From Nemertoderma westbladi (taxonomy: Eukaryota; Xenacoelomorpha; Nemertodermatida; Nemertodermatidae), in contig JAUCBJ010008057.1 of the NCBI GenBank assembly GCA_032718475.1, positions 1-29,568 of the forward strand: a stretch of DNA of 29,568 nt, read 5' to 3'. Under the pieces are notes generated by a model. The model did no database searches. It was not told the DNA's origin and saw only the letters and a program-made list of their open reading frames with translations. This document shows positions 10,531 through 19,460 of this stretch, piece after piece. The position numbers were made by a program, and so were the translations under genes. How positions within the stretch are numbered: position 1 is the stretch's first letter; every line of letters begins with the position of its first letter.

Positions 10531-11127
10531 ATGTCTGTTACCAGTTCCGAAGCGGACCTTCCTGACTGGCCGGTATCTCTCAGCGAGCGAACTGTCGATG
10601 GTCTGTTAGTCGCGGGGCACCAAACCACGCTATCCGACGCGCAATTCTCCGAGATCCTATCGGCAGCGCGGGACACTATCTGCCGACAGGGCGTCGCCGA
10701 GCTTCCGGAATCCACGGAGCCGAACTACGGACTCGCGTGTAGGTCGGTCTTCACGCTGCTCCTGGAAGCCGCCAAGCACGACGTCGACGCCCAACAGCTG
10801 TCGGTGTACCTGTCGGACTGGGACCCCGGTCGGAACGCCCACGTTAACGACTGGTTCGGGACTCACAAGGCCGAACTCCGCGATTCCTTGGCTCATACAA
10901 GGCACTCGTTCCCTCACGTGGTGGACGCGAGTTGGATGATCAACGCGGTGGTTCGCACGGACCAATTCGAGGGTCTCAACGAACCCACAGTGGACATTAG
11001 GTTCCACACTACTGAACCCGGAAGGCCGGAGACCCAATCCGTACAACTAGTATGCGACCCCGAACACCTGCAGGACTTGGTGGGGAAGATGAGAGAGGCG
11101 TGTAAGTCGCTAAGACGCAGCACCTGA
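10531..11127 (+). CDS. COMMD3: COMM domain-containing protein 3, intronless
   Basis: 198 codons, close to the vertebrate COMMD3 length (about 195). The helical N-terminal part includes the family-like FTLLLEAAKHDVDAQQLSVYL (residues 74-94). A linker HSFPHVVDASWMI (125-137) leads into the C-terminal COMM domain with the conserved Trp135. The domain ends in LQDLVGKMREACKSL (180-194), which I recognise as near-identical to the COMMD3 terminus. COMMD3 is a subunit of the COMMD/CCC (commander) complex, which acts with retriever in endosomal recycling of membrane cargo. The CDS is GC-rich (near 58%) inside AT-rich flanks. Vertebrate COMMD3 is multi-exon; here the whole protein is one exon, so it is either a retrogene or a lineage-specific intron-less locus. 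No disabling mutation is visible. The stop codon lies inside a minisatellite. Confidence 0.85.
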   Translation: MSVTSSEADLPDWPVSLSERTVDGLLVAGHQTTLSDAQFSEILSAARDTICRQGVAELPESTEPNYGLACRSVFTLLLEAAKHDVDAQQLSVYLSDWDPGRNAHVNDWFGTHKAELRDSLAHTRHSFPHVVDASWMINAVVRTDQFEGLNEPTVDIRFHTTEPGRPETQSVQLVCDPEHLQDLVGKMREACKSLRRST

Positions 11128-11421
11128 GTGGCTCATACGTCGCTAAGACGCAGCACCTGAGTGGCTTATAAGTCGCTATGACGCAGCACCTGAGTGGCTT
11201 ATAAGTCGCTAAGACGCAGCACCTGAGTGGCTTATAAGTCGCTAAGACGCAGCACCTGAGTGGCTTATAAGTCGCTACGACGCAGCACCTGAGTGGCTTA
11301 TAAGTCGCTACGACGCAGCACCTGAGTGGCTTATAAGTCGCTACGACGCAGCACCTGAGTGGCTTATAAGTCGCTACGACGCAGCACCTGGGTGGCTTAT
11401 AAGTCGCTAAGACGCAGCACC
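11105..11421 (+). repeat. 33-bp minisatellite containing the COMMD3 C-terminus and stop
   Basis: The unit AGTCGCTAAGACGCAGCACC + TGAGTGGCTTATA starts at 11105 and repeats exactly every 33 bases (11138, 11171, 11204 ... 11402): nine full copies plus a 20-base partial. Copy 1 is the last codons of COMMD3 (SLRRST, stop). Because 33 is a multiple of three, every copy stays in the COMMD3 frame and again reads K-S-L-R-R-S-T-stop-V-A-Y. Variants are mostly AGA/CGA (both Arg), with one TGA in copy 3 and one TGG replacing the stop in copy 9 (near 11389-11391). Confidence 0.95.
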
Positions 11422-11997
11422 GTTAAGTAGAGTTAAAGACCTCCACTTTTATGCCTATGTTGGATTCTTGTCATCTGATATGTACCAGCTGTAGCTGATG
11501 TTTGGAATTTGTTTAGGTTAATTTACCATTTATGGTTTATTCCTAACGCATAATTGTTTAGCCTTCGTGTTACCCTAACCCTATTTATATTTTATAAAAT
11601 GCCTTTGATTATAGTATCATGGGTTAGGGTACCGTGTTAGTTTTTATTAGGGTTGGGTGCGCCGCTATTGTATGTAGCCTCTAAGGTAATAATAATATCT
11701 GCTTTATTAGCGATCATAAAGTATTCAATTAATTGTTTAATTAAATATTTATTAGATAAGATGAAACTCAATATGATTATATTTTATGTAACTTACATAA
11801 TTATTTATTTATACAATACTCTTTACTTTAAACTATGATTATTATTGTTTATACAATGATAGAACACGTTCGTGGGGCCATCGCGCAGGACGAGGCTCAG
11901 TTATTAGATACAGATTAAAATTCAGCAATTCTAACCCAAAATCGGTACTTAAGAAATTTAAATAAATAATTAAGAAAATTTAGCCAAACTTTACTTT
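11422..11997. other. COMMD3 downstream, AT-rich, no gene seen
   Basis: It includes an 11-bp inverted repeat of telomere-like sequence: TACCCTAACCC at 11571-11581 and GGGTTAGGGTA at 11621-11631. No clear AATAAA polyadenylation signal follows COMMD3 closely. The frame at 11653-11838 is AT-driven and not convincing. Confidence 0.45.
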
Positions 11998-12425
11998 AAA
12001 TTGGCAGCTTGGCATCGATGTCATAGAAGTCCACAGACAAACTACTCAAAAAATTCAATGCATTCTTCAGTCCTTGGGTCTCGCTCATCGGTTAGTCCAG
12101 TTTGTCCGTAGCGCTAGCTCAGTGGCGATACCAAAAGTCGAGGTTGCCAATGACACTGTGACAGCCAGAGGCGGTGGCCTTGATGGCGAGTTGTTTGAGT
12201 ACCGGTACAATTCCAAAACGTTGCTGGATATTGCAGTATTGGGCTGTTGGGGTACCTAGTGCAGAAGTGTATACCGGAACATGGAATAAAGGTCAGCTGG
12301 TACAACCTGACAATATGTCAGTCAGTCTTAAGTCCGTATATTTTCAAAACTTCCATGGTTGCCTTTGCCGAGCCGATTGGCGGGTGGCGCCAACGACATG
12401 AAGACAGTGCCGGTAACCGTATGCT
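11998..12425 (-). pseudogene. Possible decayed coding remnant, family not recognised
   Basis: On the minus strand, several short open stretches with coding-like composition follow each other in different frames. One at about 12380-12420 reads SLAPPANRLGKGNHG-like. One at about 12130-12290 reads VYTSALGTPTAQYCNIQQRF and onward to NLDFWYRH. The last, 12087 to 11998, starts with ATG and reads MSETQGLKNALNFLSSLSVD and about ten further residues to a stop. The GC content is higher than in the flanks. This pattern fits an old, frameshifted gene or element fragment, but chance open frames cannot be excluded. Confidence 0.25.
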
Positions 12426-13770
12426 AATCTCGCTTACTTTCGTCGTTCGCCCCACAAGACAATTTTTATCCAGTCAACCAGTAGTTAGCAAGTCGTTAGA
12501 CTTGATTACTGTAAGAAAAAAAAGCTACTGGCTACTGACTACTGACCTAGAGCAAAAACGGCTCTAACGATTTTGATGAAATTTTGCATGGACCATGAAA
12601 ATGGATTTCTAAGGGTACTTGTGAAATCGCGGTTTAAATTGAAACATCTCAACTTGTTTTATTTCGAAAAATAGCCCCAAAACACTAAAATTGCCATAGG
12701 CGCAATGATAAAACACCAGCTGGCACTCATGAAAAATGTATAGAGATGGCCTGGTAATGCATTCAATAGGAAGGGCAACTAACAAAGAAGTACTTTCTCT
12801 GCCAAGTTTTATTATCACTCTACTATACAACCCAGACAGTAAACAAACATTAATTTGTTTAACTGGCTATTGCAGTCTCAGCTGAATAACTCTTCCCAAT
12901 GCATCCTTACTATGTTAATTAATTGGCGTGCAAGCTTAATGACTGTTAGTTAAACAGTGTGTTGGCTACACAGTGTATTGTAATATGCTCTCATCGCATT
13001 ATTGTTTTATTTTGAAATCTTTGTGCCAACATTAATACTGTGGAGGCTGTATGCTTATAAGGCTGAATATTTACTCAGCCTCAAAATGATTCTCCATAAG
13101 GCTAACATTATTGTTTGAAATATAAAAATCTGTTATAATAATAATATAATTGTTATATTTAATTAATATCGTGGTTTACATTGAACAGTGTAAATTGTTA
13201 ATTGTGGTTTACATTGAAACATCTCAACTTGTTTTATTTATTACAAAAATAAGAACGAATTTGTCTTATCACTTCATGTGCGCGATTGTATTGAATTCAT
13301 GACAACTGCTGTTGTTGTTATTAATCAATTGACACCTCGACTCCTCTCTGAGACTCCGACTACTCTATCCGATAGAATAAAATAATCATTTCGCTAACTG
13401 CTCTCTATCTTGTATAATCACAACAGGTTTTATAATTCATTAGATGATTACAACATAATAATTATAGTTTGAAGTTGTCTAGAAAAATGTTCGTACACCA
13501 CCGGGACTACCCTCACACTAATTTATTATCAGACAGAACAAAAAGCTTTTACTTGATTCGTACTGTCCCCTACGACTTGCTTCACGGGCCGCTAGGCCCG
13601 TCTCTAGTGGCCATTTTCTTTTAGTATTCCTAACATAACCCAGCCAGTACCCAGCAATATGAGATATATTATGGCATAGGCCGGCGGAGTATAAGTAAGG
13701 TTTGTATAGCGAGAGTATTCAACCAGAGGGAGTTCAGTGGTGCCGATGGGGATGACTTAACTAAAACTTA
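12426..13770. other. Non-coding stretch with a short dispersed repeat and a GC hairpin
   Basis: No gene. A 36-base segment (GGTTTAAATTGAAACATCTC, then AACTTGTTTTATTT) at about 12630-12665 recurs at about 13206-13240. A perfect 7-bp hairpin ACGGGCC-GCTA-GGCCCGT lies at about 13582-13599 in otherwise AT-rich DNA. Confidence 0.5.
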
Positions 13771-14175
13771 TTTTGTTACATTATGTCAACTTAACAGCGT
13801 TCTGGTGAATTACTCAACGCTGCAAAATAATCAATAACATGGAAACAACTTCAATTACAGTATTCCAGAATGCATTATTTCCATTTACATTAATGAGTGC
13901 TTCTTTATTCAATAAAGCAGCACCTGTTTGCATAATGGGTGCGTCCAGTTTGCAGTGACGCGACTAGCTATTGTATGTAAATAATAGTAAGTCTCACTGT
14001 ATTCCATAACGTCCTATAGAAGACATATTAGAGAAAATGAGCAAAGAAAACATGGCGACAGTGTTCAGTAAAACTGAACGGACACAGACGGTGACTCAGT
14101 TTGCTTCAGTCGACGATGGATCAAAGATTTATCACATCGATGCAGGAGATAACAACAATAAACTTTAATTAGATA
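13771..14175 (+). mobile_element. DNA-element arm A, TTAA-flanked, inverted partner at 15835-16250
   Basis: It begins TTTTGTTACATTATGTCAAC, then TTAA (13791-13794), then CAGCGTTCTGGTGAATTACTC. It runs through a conserved block containing ATGGCGACAGTGTTCAGT and ends AATAAACTTTAATT. The reverse complement of 15835-16250 matches along the length with indels. TTAA next to a terminal CAGCGTT with further internal CAGCGTT/AACGCTG copies suggests a piggyBac- or Kolobok-like non-autonomous DNA transposon. That assignment is inference from the TTAA only. Confidence 0.55.
14052..14168 (+). CDS. 38-codon micro-ORF inside DNA-element arm A
   Basis: It starts in a good context (GAAAACATGG), reads MATVFSKTERTQTVTQFASV..., and stops at 14166-14168 inside AATAAACTTTAA. 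The start and first dozen codons are conserved in the inverted partner (15974-15894, minus strand, 26 codons), which then diverges by indels. An internal palindrome GTTCAGT-AAA-ACTGAAC overlaps codons 5-10. It may be the relic of a transposon or captured gene start; coding status is unproven. Confidence 0.25.
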   Translation: MATVFSKTERTQTVTQFASVDDGSKIYHIDAGDNNNKL

Positions 14176-14283
14176 TAAATGTATCGTTCCGCTACAGTAC
14201 CTGTTAATAATTTTCACTTATATTCAAACGCTAATGATAAGTTGACATAATACACATCATACAGTATAATGTAACAATAGCTA

Positions 14284-14472
14284 TTTACATCAATGTTTGC
14301 AAAGTAGCACTTTGCAGCGTTACGACCCGAGTTGATTTATGTACGGTACCGAGCGAGCGCAGCGAGAGAGGTTCACATAAATAAACAAAGGGTCTTTAAC
14401 GCTGAAAAGTGACCTTTGCAAGCAATGATGTATGTAATTTTGTTACATTATGTCAACTTATCAGCGTTCGGT
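14284..14472 (+). repeat. Inverted-repeat arm B (partner 17528-17700)
   Basis: It matches the reverse complement of 17528-17700 at high identity, including GAGCGAGCGCAGCGAGAGAG, TTTAACGCTGAAAAGTGACC and TTTTGTTACATTATGTCAAC. Inside is a hairpin GCAAAGT-AGC-ACTTTGC (near 14297-14313). That hairpin recurs at 16205-16221 and, diverged, near 17670-17690. Arm B ends in the same sequence with which arm A begins, so the original unit order was probably B then A. Confidence 0.7.
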
Positions 14473-14541
14473 ATGAGAAGAAAGGATTTTATGGATACTC
14501 ATTTAAACATTTTAATCTTGTACTACATCAAATATAAGTGA

Positions 14542-15819
14542 AATTTTGTACGCGCTTTTGAAGACCTTTAGCAGTTTAACCTGCCAAAATTTATATGTCT
14601 TTTGGTTTATAAATAGACTTTAGAAGTTGACAAATATTTAATACCAATAAACACAACATTAGCAGAAGCCAGCCTAGTGCGCGTCCATTCACCCGCTGGA
14701 TATACCCGGGAGACTGGATTCTGAGGGCTTAGATTATTATTGCGGTGTAAGCTTACTGTATTATTCGATTGATCGTTAATAATTAATTTCTGACTAATAT
14801 TATTCACTTTCGGGAAATATTAACAGTTCCTTTAGGACGTGGCGCTCTATCTAGGTAAACAGAGATATGACTTGTACTAAACACAACGGTAAGTCGGTAA
14901 GGCTTATGATTCACGTATGAGGCGCATTCTTTAGGAAATGCTTAGTTATCAGCCACAATCATGCACACTACCGGTAACACACAATACTGCTCACTAATTT
15001 GCCGACCGTCAATGAATTTTATCATATATAAAGAGAACAGCAACTGACTCATGTAGTGCTTATCAAATAGCATTAAATTCACTACAAACCACAATAATGT
15101 AAGTCGCAATCGCTATATATAACCCGTCTCTCTAACCTGTAGTGTATCAAGAAAATTGGGAAATTTGGGTTCTTTATAGATGTTCTCCAAATAATATTCA
15201 ACCAACTGATACAAATATGACAACAGTAAATAGCAGTATAATAATGTATGTTGAACCGATAATGCAAGACTGAACGGAGTTGCACCGATTGTTATGCACT
15301 GATAACAGTTATACGCTCTATAATTTAAGCCTACTAATGTTTCTTCTAAAGTATGAAAACGAATTGACTCTAGAGCCGGTGTTCCTGGCCTAGATAGAAA
15401 CAACAAAACAGTATCAAGAAAAAAAACAGTAAGACTGAACACTACTAGCACGATCTGCTAAATATCTCCACATCGACAGAAAAAATCGCTCTGATTGGCT
15501 TAAGCTAAACAAAGAACCATGTGTCCAATGGCCGTTTCCATGTCAGCAACCAGCTGTTAGATGTCGTAATCTGAATCATCAAGGCTAAGCTGTGCCAGGG
15601 TATTTGGTGCATTGCGGGTTTTTTGCCTTACCATGTCCGCCAAAGCACACATATAGAAGAATGACGTTTATGTCCGTTAAAACACCTATAACGGTACCTT
15701 GCGGGCGAGGGGGATATATATATAGTTAGAGAGCTTTTTAGAGTATTCCAGCGCCTGGGGGGAAACTGGATTGCAAAGCAAAAGGGCCAGTTATATCCCA
15801 CAGAAGCTTTTACAAATTT
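14542..15819 (+). mobile_element. Solo LTR, copy 2, with 5-bp target-site duplication
   Basis: The LTR is 14547-15814 (1268 bp), TGTACGCGC...GCTTTTACA. It is flanked on both sides by the identical pentamer AATTT (14542-14546 and 15815-15819). TG...CA termini plus a 5-bp duplication identify a solo LTR left by recombination of an LTR retrotransposon. It retains the CCAAT-like motifs and TATA-like GATATATATATAG near 15712-15725. It is inserted into the inverted-repeat cluster between arms B and A'. The 112-codon minus-strand frame inside it has no recognisable product. Confidence 0.85.
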
Positions 15820-15834
15820 ATTAACAGGTACACA

Positions 15835-16250
15835 TTATTAAATTAAAGTTTATTGGAAGTTATCTCCTGCATGGGTGAGGGTGTGATAAATCTTTAATCC
15901 ATCTTAACCTTGGTTGACTGAAGCAAACGGCAAACCTTCTGTGTCCGTTCAGTTTTACTGAACACTGTCGCCATTTTCTTTGCTAATTTTCTCTTAAGTT
16001 TTTCTATTGGACGTTTGGACATAATGGATTACACGCTAAACAATTATTCACATAACGTAGCTAATCCCGTACCCGTCACAGCAAACTGGATAATAAAAGC
16101 AGCACTCATTAACTAACATAAATGTAAATAATACATTCTGGAACACGGTAATTGAAGTCGTAATTGATGACTTTGCAGCGTTCCCTCCTTTAGGCCGCAA
16201 CGCTGCAAAGTAGCACTTTGCAGCGTTACGAGTAATTCACCAGAACGCTG
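15835..16250 (-). mobile_element. DNA-element arm A', inverted copy of 13771-14175
   Basis: Read on the minus strand it starts CAGCGTTCTGGTGAATTACT and includes ATGGCGACAGTGTTCAGT (15974 downward). It ends AATAAACTTTAATT near 15835. Extra internal hairpin units (CTGCAAAGT / ACTTTGCAG, 16203-16223) near the terminus are absent from arm A. The expected flanking TTAA is split by the next insertion. Confidence 0.6.
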
Positions 16251-16253
16251 TCA

Positions 16254-16288
<35 letters not shown>

Positions 16289-17527
16289 GGGGGGGAGTAC
16301 CCCCGCTACTTCAATAATTAAAAAAAAAAAATTTTTATTTCATATAGAGCAGATTTTTATCAAGATTCCAAATTTGAAAACCGTTTAGCTAGATCTGTCT
16401 TATTTCTCGAGATATGGCTGTCTGTCCGTTTTACTGTCGGTTTTGTCCGTCAGTATGTCTGTCCGTCAATAAAAACTATACTATCTGTCTAAAAAATTCC
16501 CTGTATGGGTTTTCGTGGTCGTTGACTTCATTTCTGATGTCATTAATCAAATTTGGCCTTGTCGGTTATGTCTGTATGCCTGTCTGTCTGTCTGTCAAAA
16601 TATAACCGACAGTCTGACAGCCAAACAGACAATTTGGAAGTCATCAAATGTTAAAATTGACACTCGAAATGAATTCTGCGACCAGGAAAACCCCTATAGC
16701 TTAACCTTTTAGCTCAATGGTTGTTGCCTTTTTCTTATATTTGACAGACAGATAGTCGGATAGACAGAAAGACCGACAGACAGACATACAGACAAACTAG
16801 ATTTAATTAAAATTGAAAACTGACCACAGAAATGAAATCAGCAATCAGGAAAACCCCCATAGCAAAAATCTTAGCATGGTTTTATGCTTTCTTGTTGATA
16901 GATATATATTGACAGACATTCTCACATATTAACAGACAATTTTTGCGGGGAAGGTTCAAATTTTAAAGGCAATTATCTCGGAATGGTATATTTTCATTTC
17001 AACGATCTTTAAAATGCTACTCCTCTGCCAATTTTTAATATTTTTTCATGAAATTTGGACAGAGTAACCACATGCCTGGTATCTTCAAAAGTTTGGTCAG
17101 AATTTTAAAATTTTGATCCTAACTAATTTTATTGTATTCGAAATGTGAAAAATGCATTTTTTTTTATATAATAGGAAAATAATTAATTAATTTGATAATA
17201 AAATTGGAAATAATCAATATCAAAAATTTTTGACCAATACTTTTATTCAACCATATATCCTAATTATAAATACGAAATAACTAGTTATATAACTAATGTT
17301 TGTAAGAAGAGTAGTGTTTTTAGTAATAGTAGTAATTTAATGCTACCAATTAGCACTAAATTATTATAACTATATTACAAAAAAAATTTTTTTAATACAA
17401 CCTTCAGTTATCGATTGACCCTCATACCAAAAATTATTCATTTTGGACAAAGCCTTGCCCTGTTACTATTGGTTTTCATTGACTGTGTCATTATAGTGCT
17501 ACCCCCCCCCCCCCCCCCCCCCCCCCC
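16251..17527. mobile_element. Insert bounded by poly-G (left) and poly-C (right)
   Basis: In arm A the sequence runs ...GTCAACTTAACAGCGTTCTGG. The inverted copy has the same junction (CCAGAACGCTGT ... TTAAGTTGAC) split by about 1277 bases. The insert begins CAGGGGG with 34 consecutive G (16254-16287), T, then seven G. It ends with 26 consecutive C (17502-17527), so its ends are complementary homopolymers. The interior is AT-rich with GTCTGTCTGTCTGTC-type tracts at 16420-16800, present in both orientations. A repeated motif GGAAAACCCC(T/C)ATAGC occurs at 16686 and 16847. No ORF is credible. It is an unusual non-autonomous element of unknown class. Confidence 0.6.
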
Positions 17528-17700
17528 TTAAGTTGACATAATGTAACAAAATTACATACATAATTGCTTGCAAAGGTCACTTTTCAGCGTTAAAGACCAT
17601 TGTTTATTTACCTAAACCTCCCTCTCTGCGCTCGCTCGGTACATAAATAAACTCGGGTCTAAACGCTGCAGAGTGCTACTTTGCACACAATGATGTAAAC
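17528..17700 (-). repeat. Inverted-repeat arm B' (partner 14284-14472)
   Basis: This is the reverse complement of arm B, continuing from the split TTAA junction (TTAAGTTGACATAATGTAAC). On the minus strand arm B' runs directly into arm A' once the G/C-bounded insert is ignored, which gives the ancestral B-A order. Confidence 0.7.
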
Positions 17701-18290
17701 GGTTATTAGCAGCATTTTTAACATTTTCAGACAGGACGACAGACATTAAATTTATATAATTATAATATTTATTTAAATCAATAAAAGTCGAAGAAAACTG
17801 AATAATTAGCCTTTCACTATGTTTGACCCGATTACATATATTCCGTAACCGGTGAAAGCCTGCTGTTCAATAGAGTATAATATGGCAAATATACCAAAAC
17901 ACAGTTAGCTGGAAGGTAAAAATACCAGTGTTACTGTTAGTTACTGTGAAATACTCTTCAGACTTACCAGCCAGACCCCTAAAGTTACCTAAAAACTATA
18001 TCATTGGTATTTGCAATATTAATGAAATAATTGGATTGGACATACATTGAATTGCCTAAGTACAAATGTTATAAATAAAAACAATATGTTATTTGAAATA
18101 AGACCTGTATAAATTACTATTTAATATTTTAACGCCACATACTGTATGTACACAGTTTTAGTACGAAAAATATAGTATTTTAAAATCATTAATAATTAAT
18201 ATTATACTGGCATTGGTAAAATTGGAATAACTAAGTACAAAGGTCTAGTACAAAAAATACGTTAAAATATATCGAGTTTATTAAACTAGG
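17701..18290. other. AT-rich stretch, nothing identified
   Basis: I see no coding potential, repeat structure or element ends beyond generic AT-rich sequence. Confidence 0.5.
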
Positions 18291-18297
18291 CTCAGTA

Positions 18298-18870
18298 AGC
18301 TAGTGAATGCCTGTACGCCGTCAAGGGTGTTCCACAGTAAACCCGTCCCCTCTGTTTCCTAAATGAATGCCTATTCACCACCATGGGTGATCTTTCACAG
18401 TAAACCCTTCCACTCTGTTTCCTAAAGGAATGCCTGTTCACCACCATGGCCATGGGTGATCTTCCACAGTAAACCCTTCCACTCTGTTTCCTAAAGGAAT
18501 GCCTGTTCACCGCCATGGGTGATCTTCCACAGTAAACCCTTCCACTCTTGTTTCCTAAAGGAATGCCTGTTCATCACCATGGGTGATCTTCCACAGTAAA
18601 CCCTTCCACTCTGTTTCCTAAAGGAATGCCTGTTCACCGCCATGGGTGATCTTCCACAGTAAACCCTTCCACTCTTGTTTCCTAAAGGAATGCCTGTTCA
18701 TCACCATGGGTGATCTTCCACAGTAAACCCTTCCACTCTGGTTCCTAAAGGAATGCCTGTTCACCACCATGGGTTATCTTCCCCGGTAAATCATTTTACT
18801 ATGTTTCCTAAATGAATTCCTGTTAATCAACATGGGTGATCTTCCACAGTAAACCCTTCCACTCTGTCTT
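18298..18870 (+). repeat. About 63-bp minisatellite, nine copies
   Basis: The landmark GAATGCCTGTTCA (or a variant) recurs near 18304, 18364, 18428, 18498, 18561, 18624, 18688, 18751 and 18814. Spacing is 63 except for a 70-base unit carrying a duplicated CCATGG. The core is GGGTGATCTTCCACAGTAAA followed by CCCTTCCACTCTGTTTCCTA. Each unit carries ATCACC-ATG-GGTGAT-like dyad symmetry. Outer copies are more diverged. The minus-strand 74-codon frame here is a by-product of the repeat. Confidence 0.9.
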
Positions 18871-18895
18871 CCACTCTGTTTTCCAAGTTACCATG

Positions 18896-19018
18896 GTTCT
18901 CATTTATCGACCGACAAAGGATGAAAACCTTGGTAGAGCTAGTCTACAGCATTTAAAGTCTCGTGCCAAAACAGTAAAAACAATGCGTCGTCCAGGGAAC
19001 GAATCTGGAGCCTCCTGA
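18896..19018 (+). CDS. Exon-like small ORF (candidate terminal exon), unknown
   Basis: A strong acceptor-like pyrimidine tract (CTTCCACTCTGTTTTCCAAG) ends at 18889. It is followed by TTACCATGG and an open frame MVLIYRPTKDENLGRASLQH... ending at a TGA (19016-19018): 41 residues from the ATG, rich in Lys/Arg. Codon use looks more coding-like than in neighbouring AT-rich DNA. No partner exon upstream could be identified, and the pyrimidine tract is itself the edge of the 63-bp minisatellite. It could be a terminal exon, a small ORF or chance. Confidence 0.25.
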   Translation, partial: VLIYRPTKDENLGRASLQHLKSRAKTVKTMRRPGNESGAS

Positions 19019-19225
19019 ATGAAAGCCCAGATTGTTAACACTAAATCAAGCTGCTGCTTAGTCTATGAATTGAGTATAAAAATATGAATAATATCATTTC
19101 TAATTGTAGGTCTCCTCTAACTGAAACTATTTGAGTATAAATATAAATGTAAACTTTAACTACGGTAAAATATGTGACTTAGAGGAAGTATGAGAAGTTG
19201 GTGAAAGTATCCGATATTTTATAAT

Positions 19226-19365
19226 GACAGGGGCGATAAAGACACGGGGGGGGGGAAGACCCAGTGGCGGTGAGTTCCTCAAAACTCAGAACTGGGGGGC
19301 GATAAGTTCCCAACAAAAATTCAATTTATAGGGGCGATAAAGTTCCAGGGGCGATAAGGTCCTGC
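19226..19365 (+). repeat. Cluster of GGGGCGATAA motifs with a G-run
   Basis: GGGGCGATAA(A)G occurs at about 19229, 19296, 19331 and 19348, often followed by TTCC. The spacing is irregular. A ten-G run and CAGTGGCGG lie between the first and second copies. It is probably element debris. Confidence 0.55.
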
Positions 19366-19460
19366 ATCGGTCTACTGCTAGTTCTGTATCACTGCAGCGT
19401 AATTAAATTAAATTCGACTTGTTATTGGCAGACAAATTTATAAATAATAAATATAAATAA

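Noticed and set aside
11571-11631. Interstitial telomere
   Set aside because: Only one and a half CCCTAA/TTAGGG units are present, arranged as a short inverted repeat.
12115-12170. tRNA gene or tRNA-derived SINE
   Set aside because: TAGCTCAGTGG resembles an A box, but no B box (GGTTCGA) or cloverleaf follows at the right distance.
15113-15451. 112-codon minus-strand ORF inside the second solo LTR
   Set aside because: It has no domain, and the corresponding region in the first LTR copy is not open.
3327-15814. One composite LTR element carrying CR1 and COMMD3 between two LTRs
   Set aside because: The right-hand LTR has its own perfect AATTT duplication on both sides, so it inserted independently, and no retroviral-type internal genes lie between the copies.
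18292-18516. 74-codon minus-strand ORF
   Set aside because: Produced by the 63-bp minisatellite; the repeated NRHSFRKQSGRVYCG motif tracks the DNA unit.
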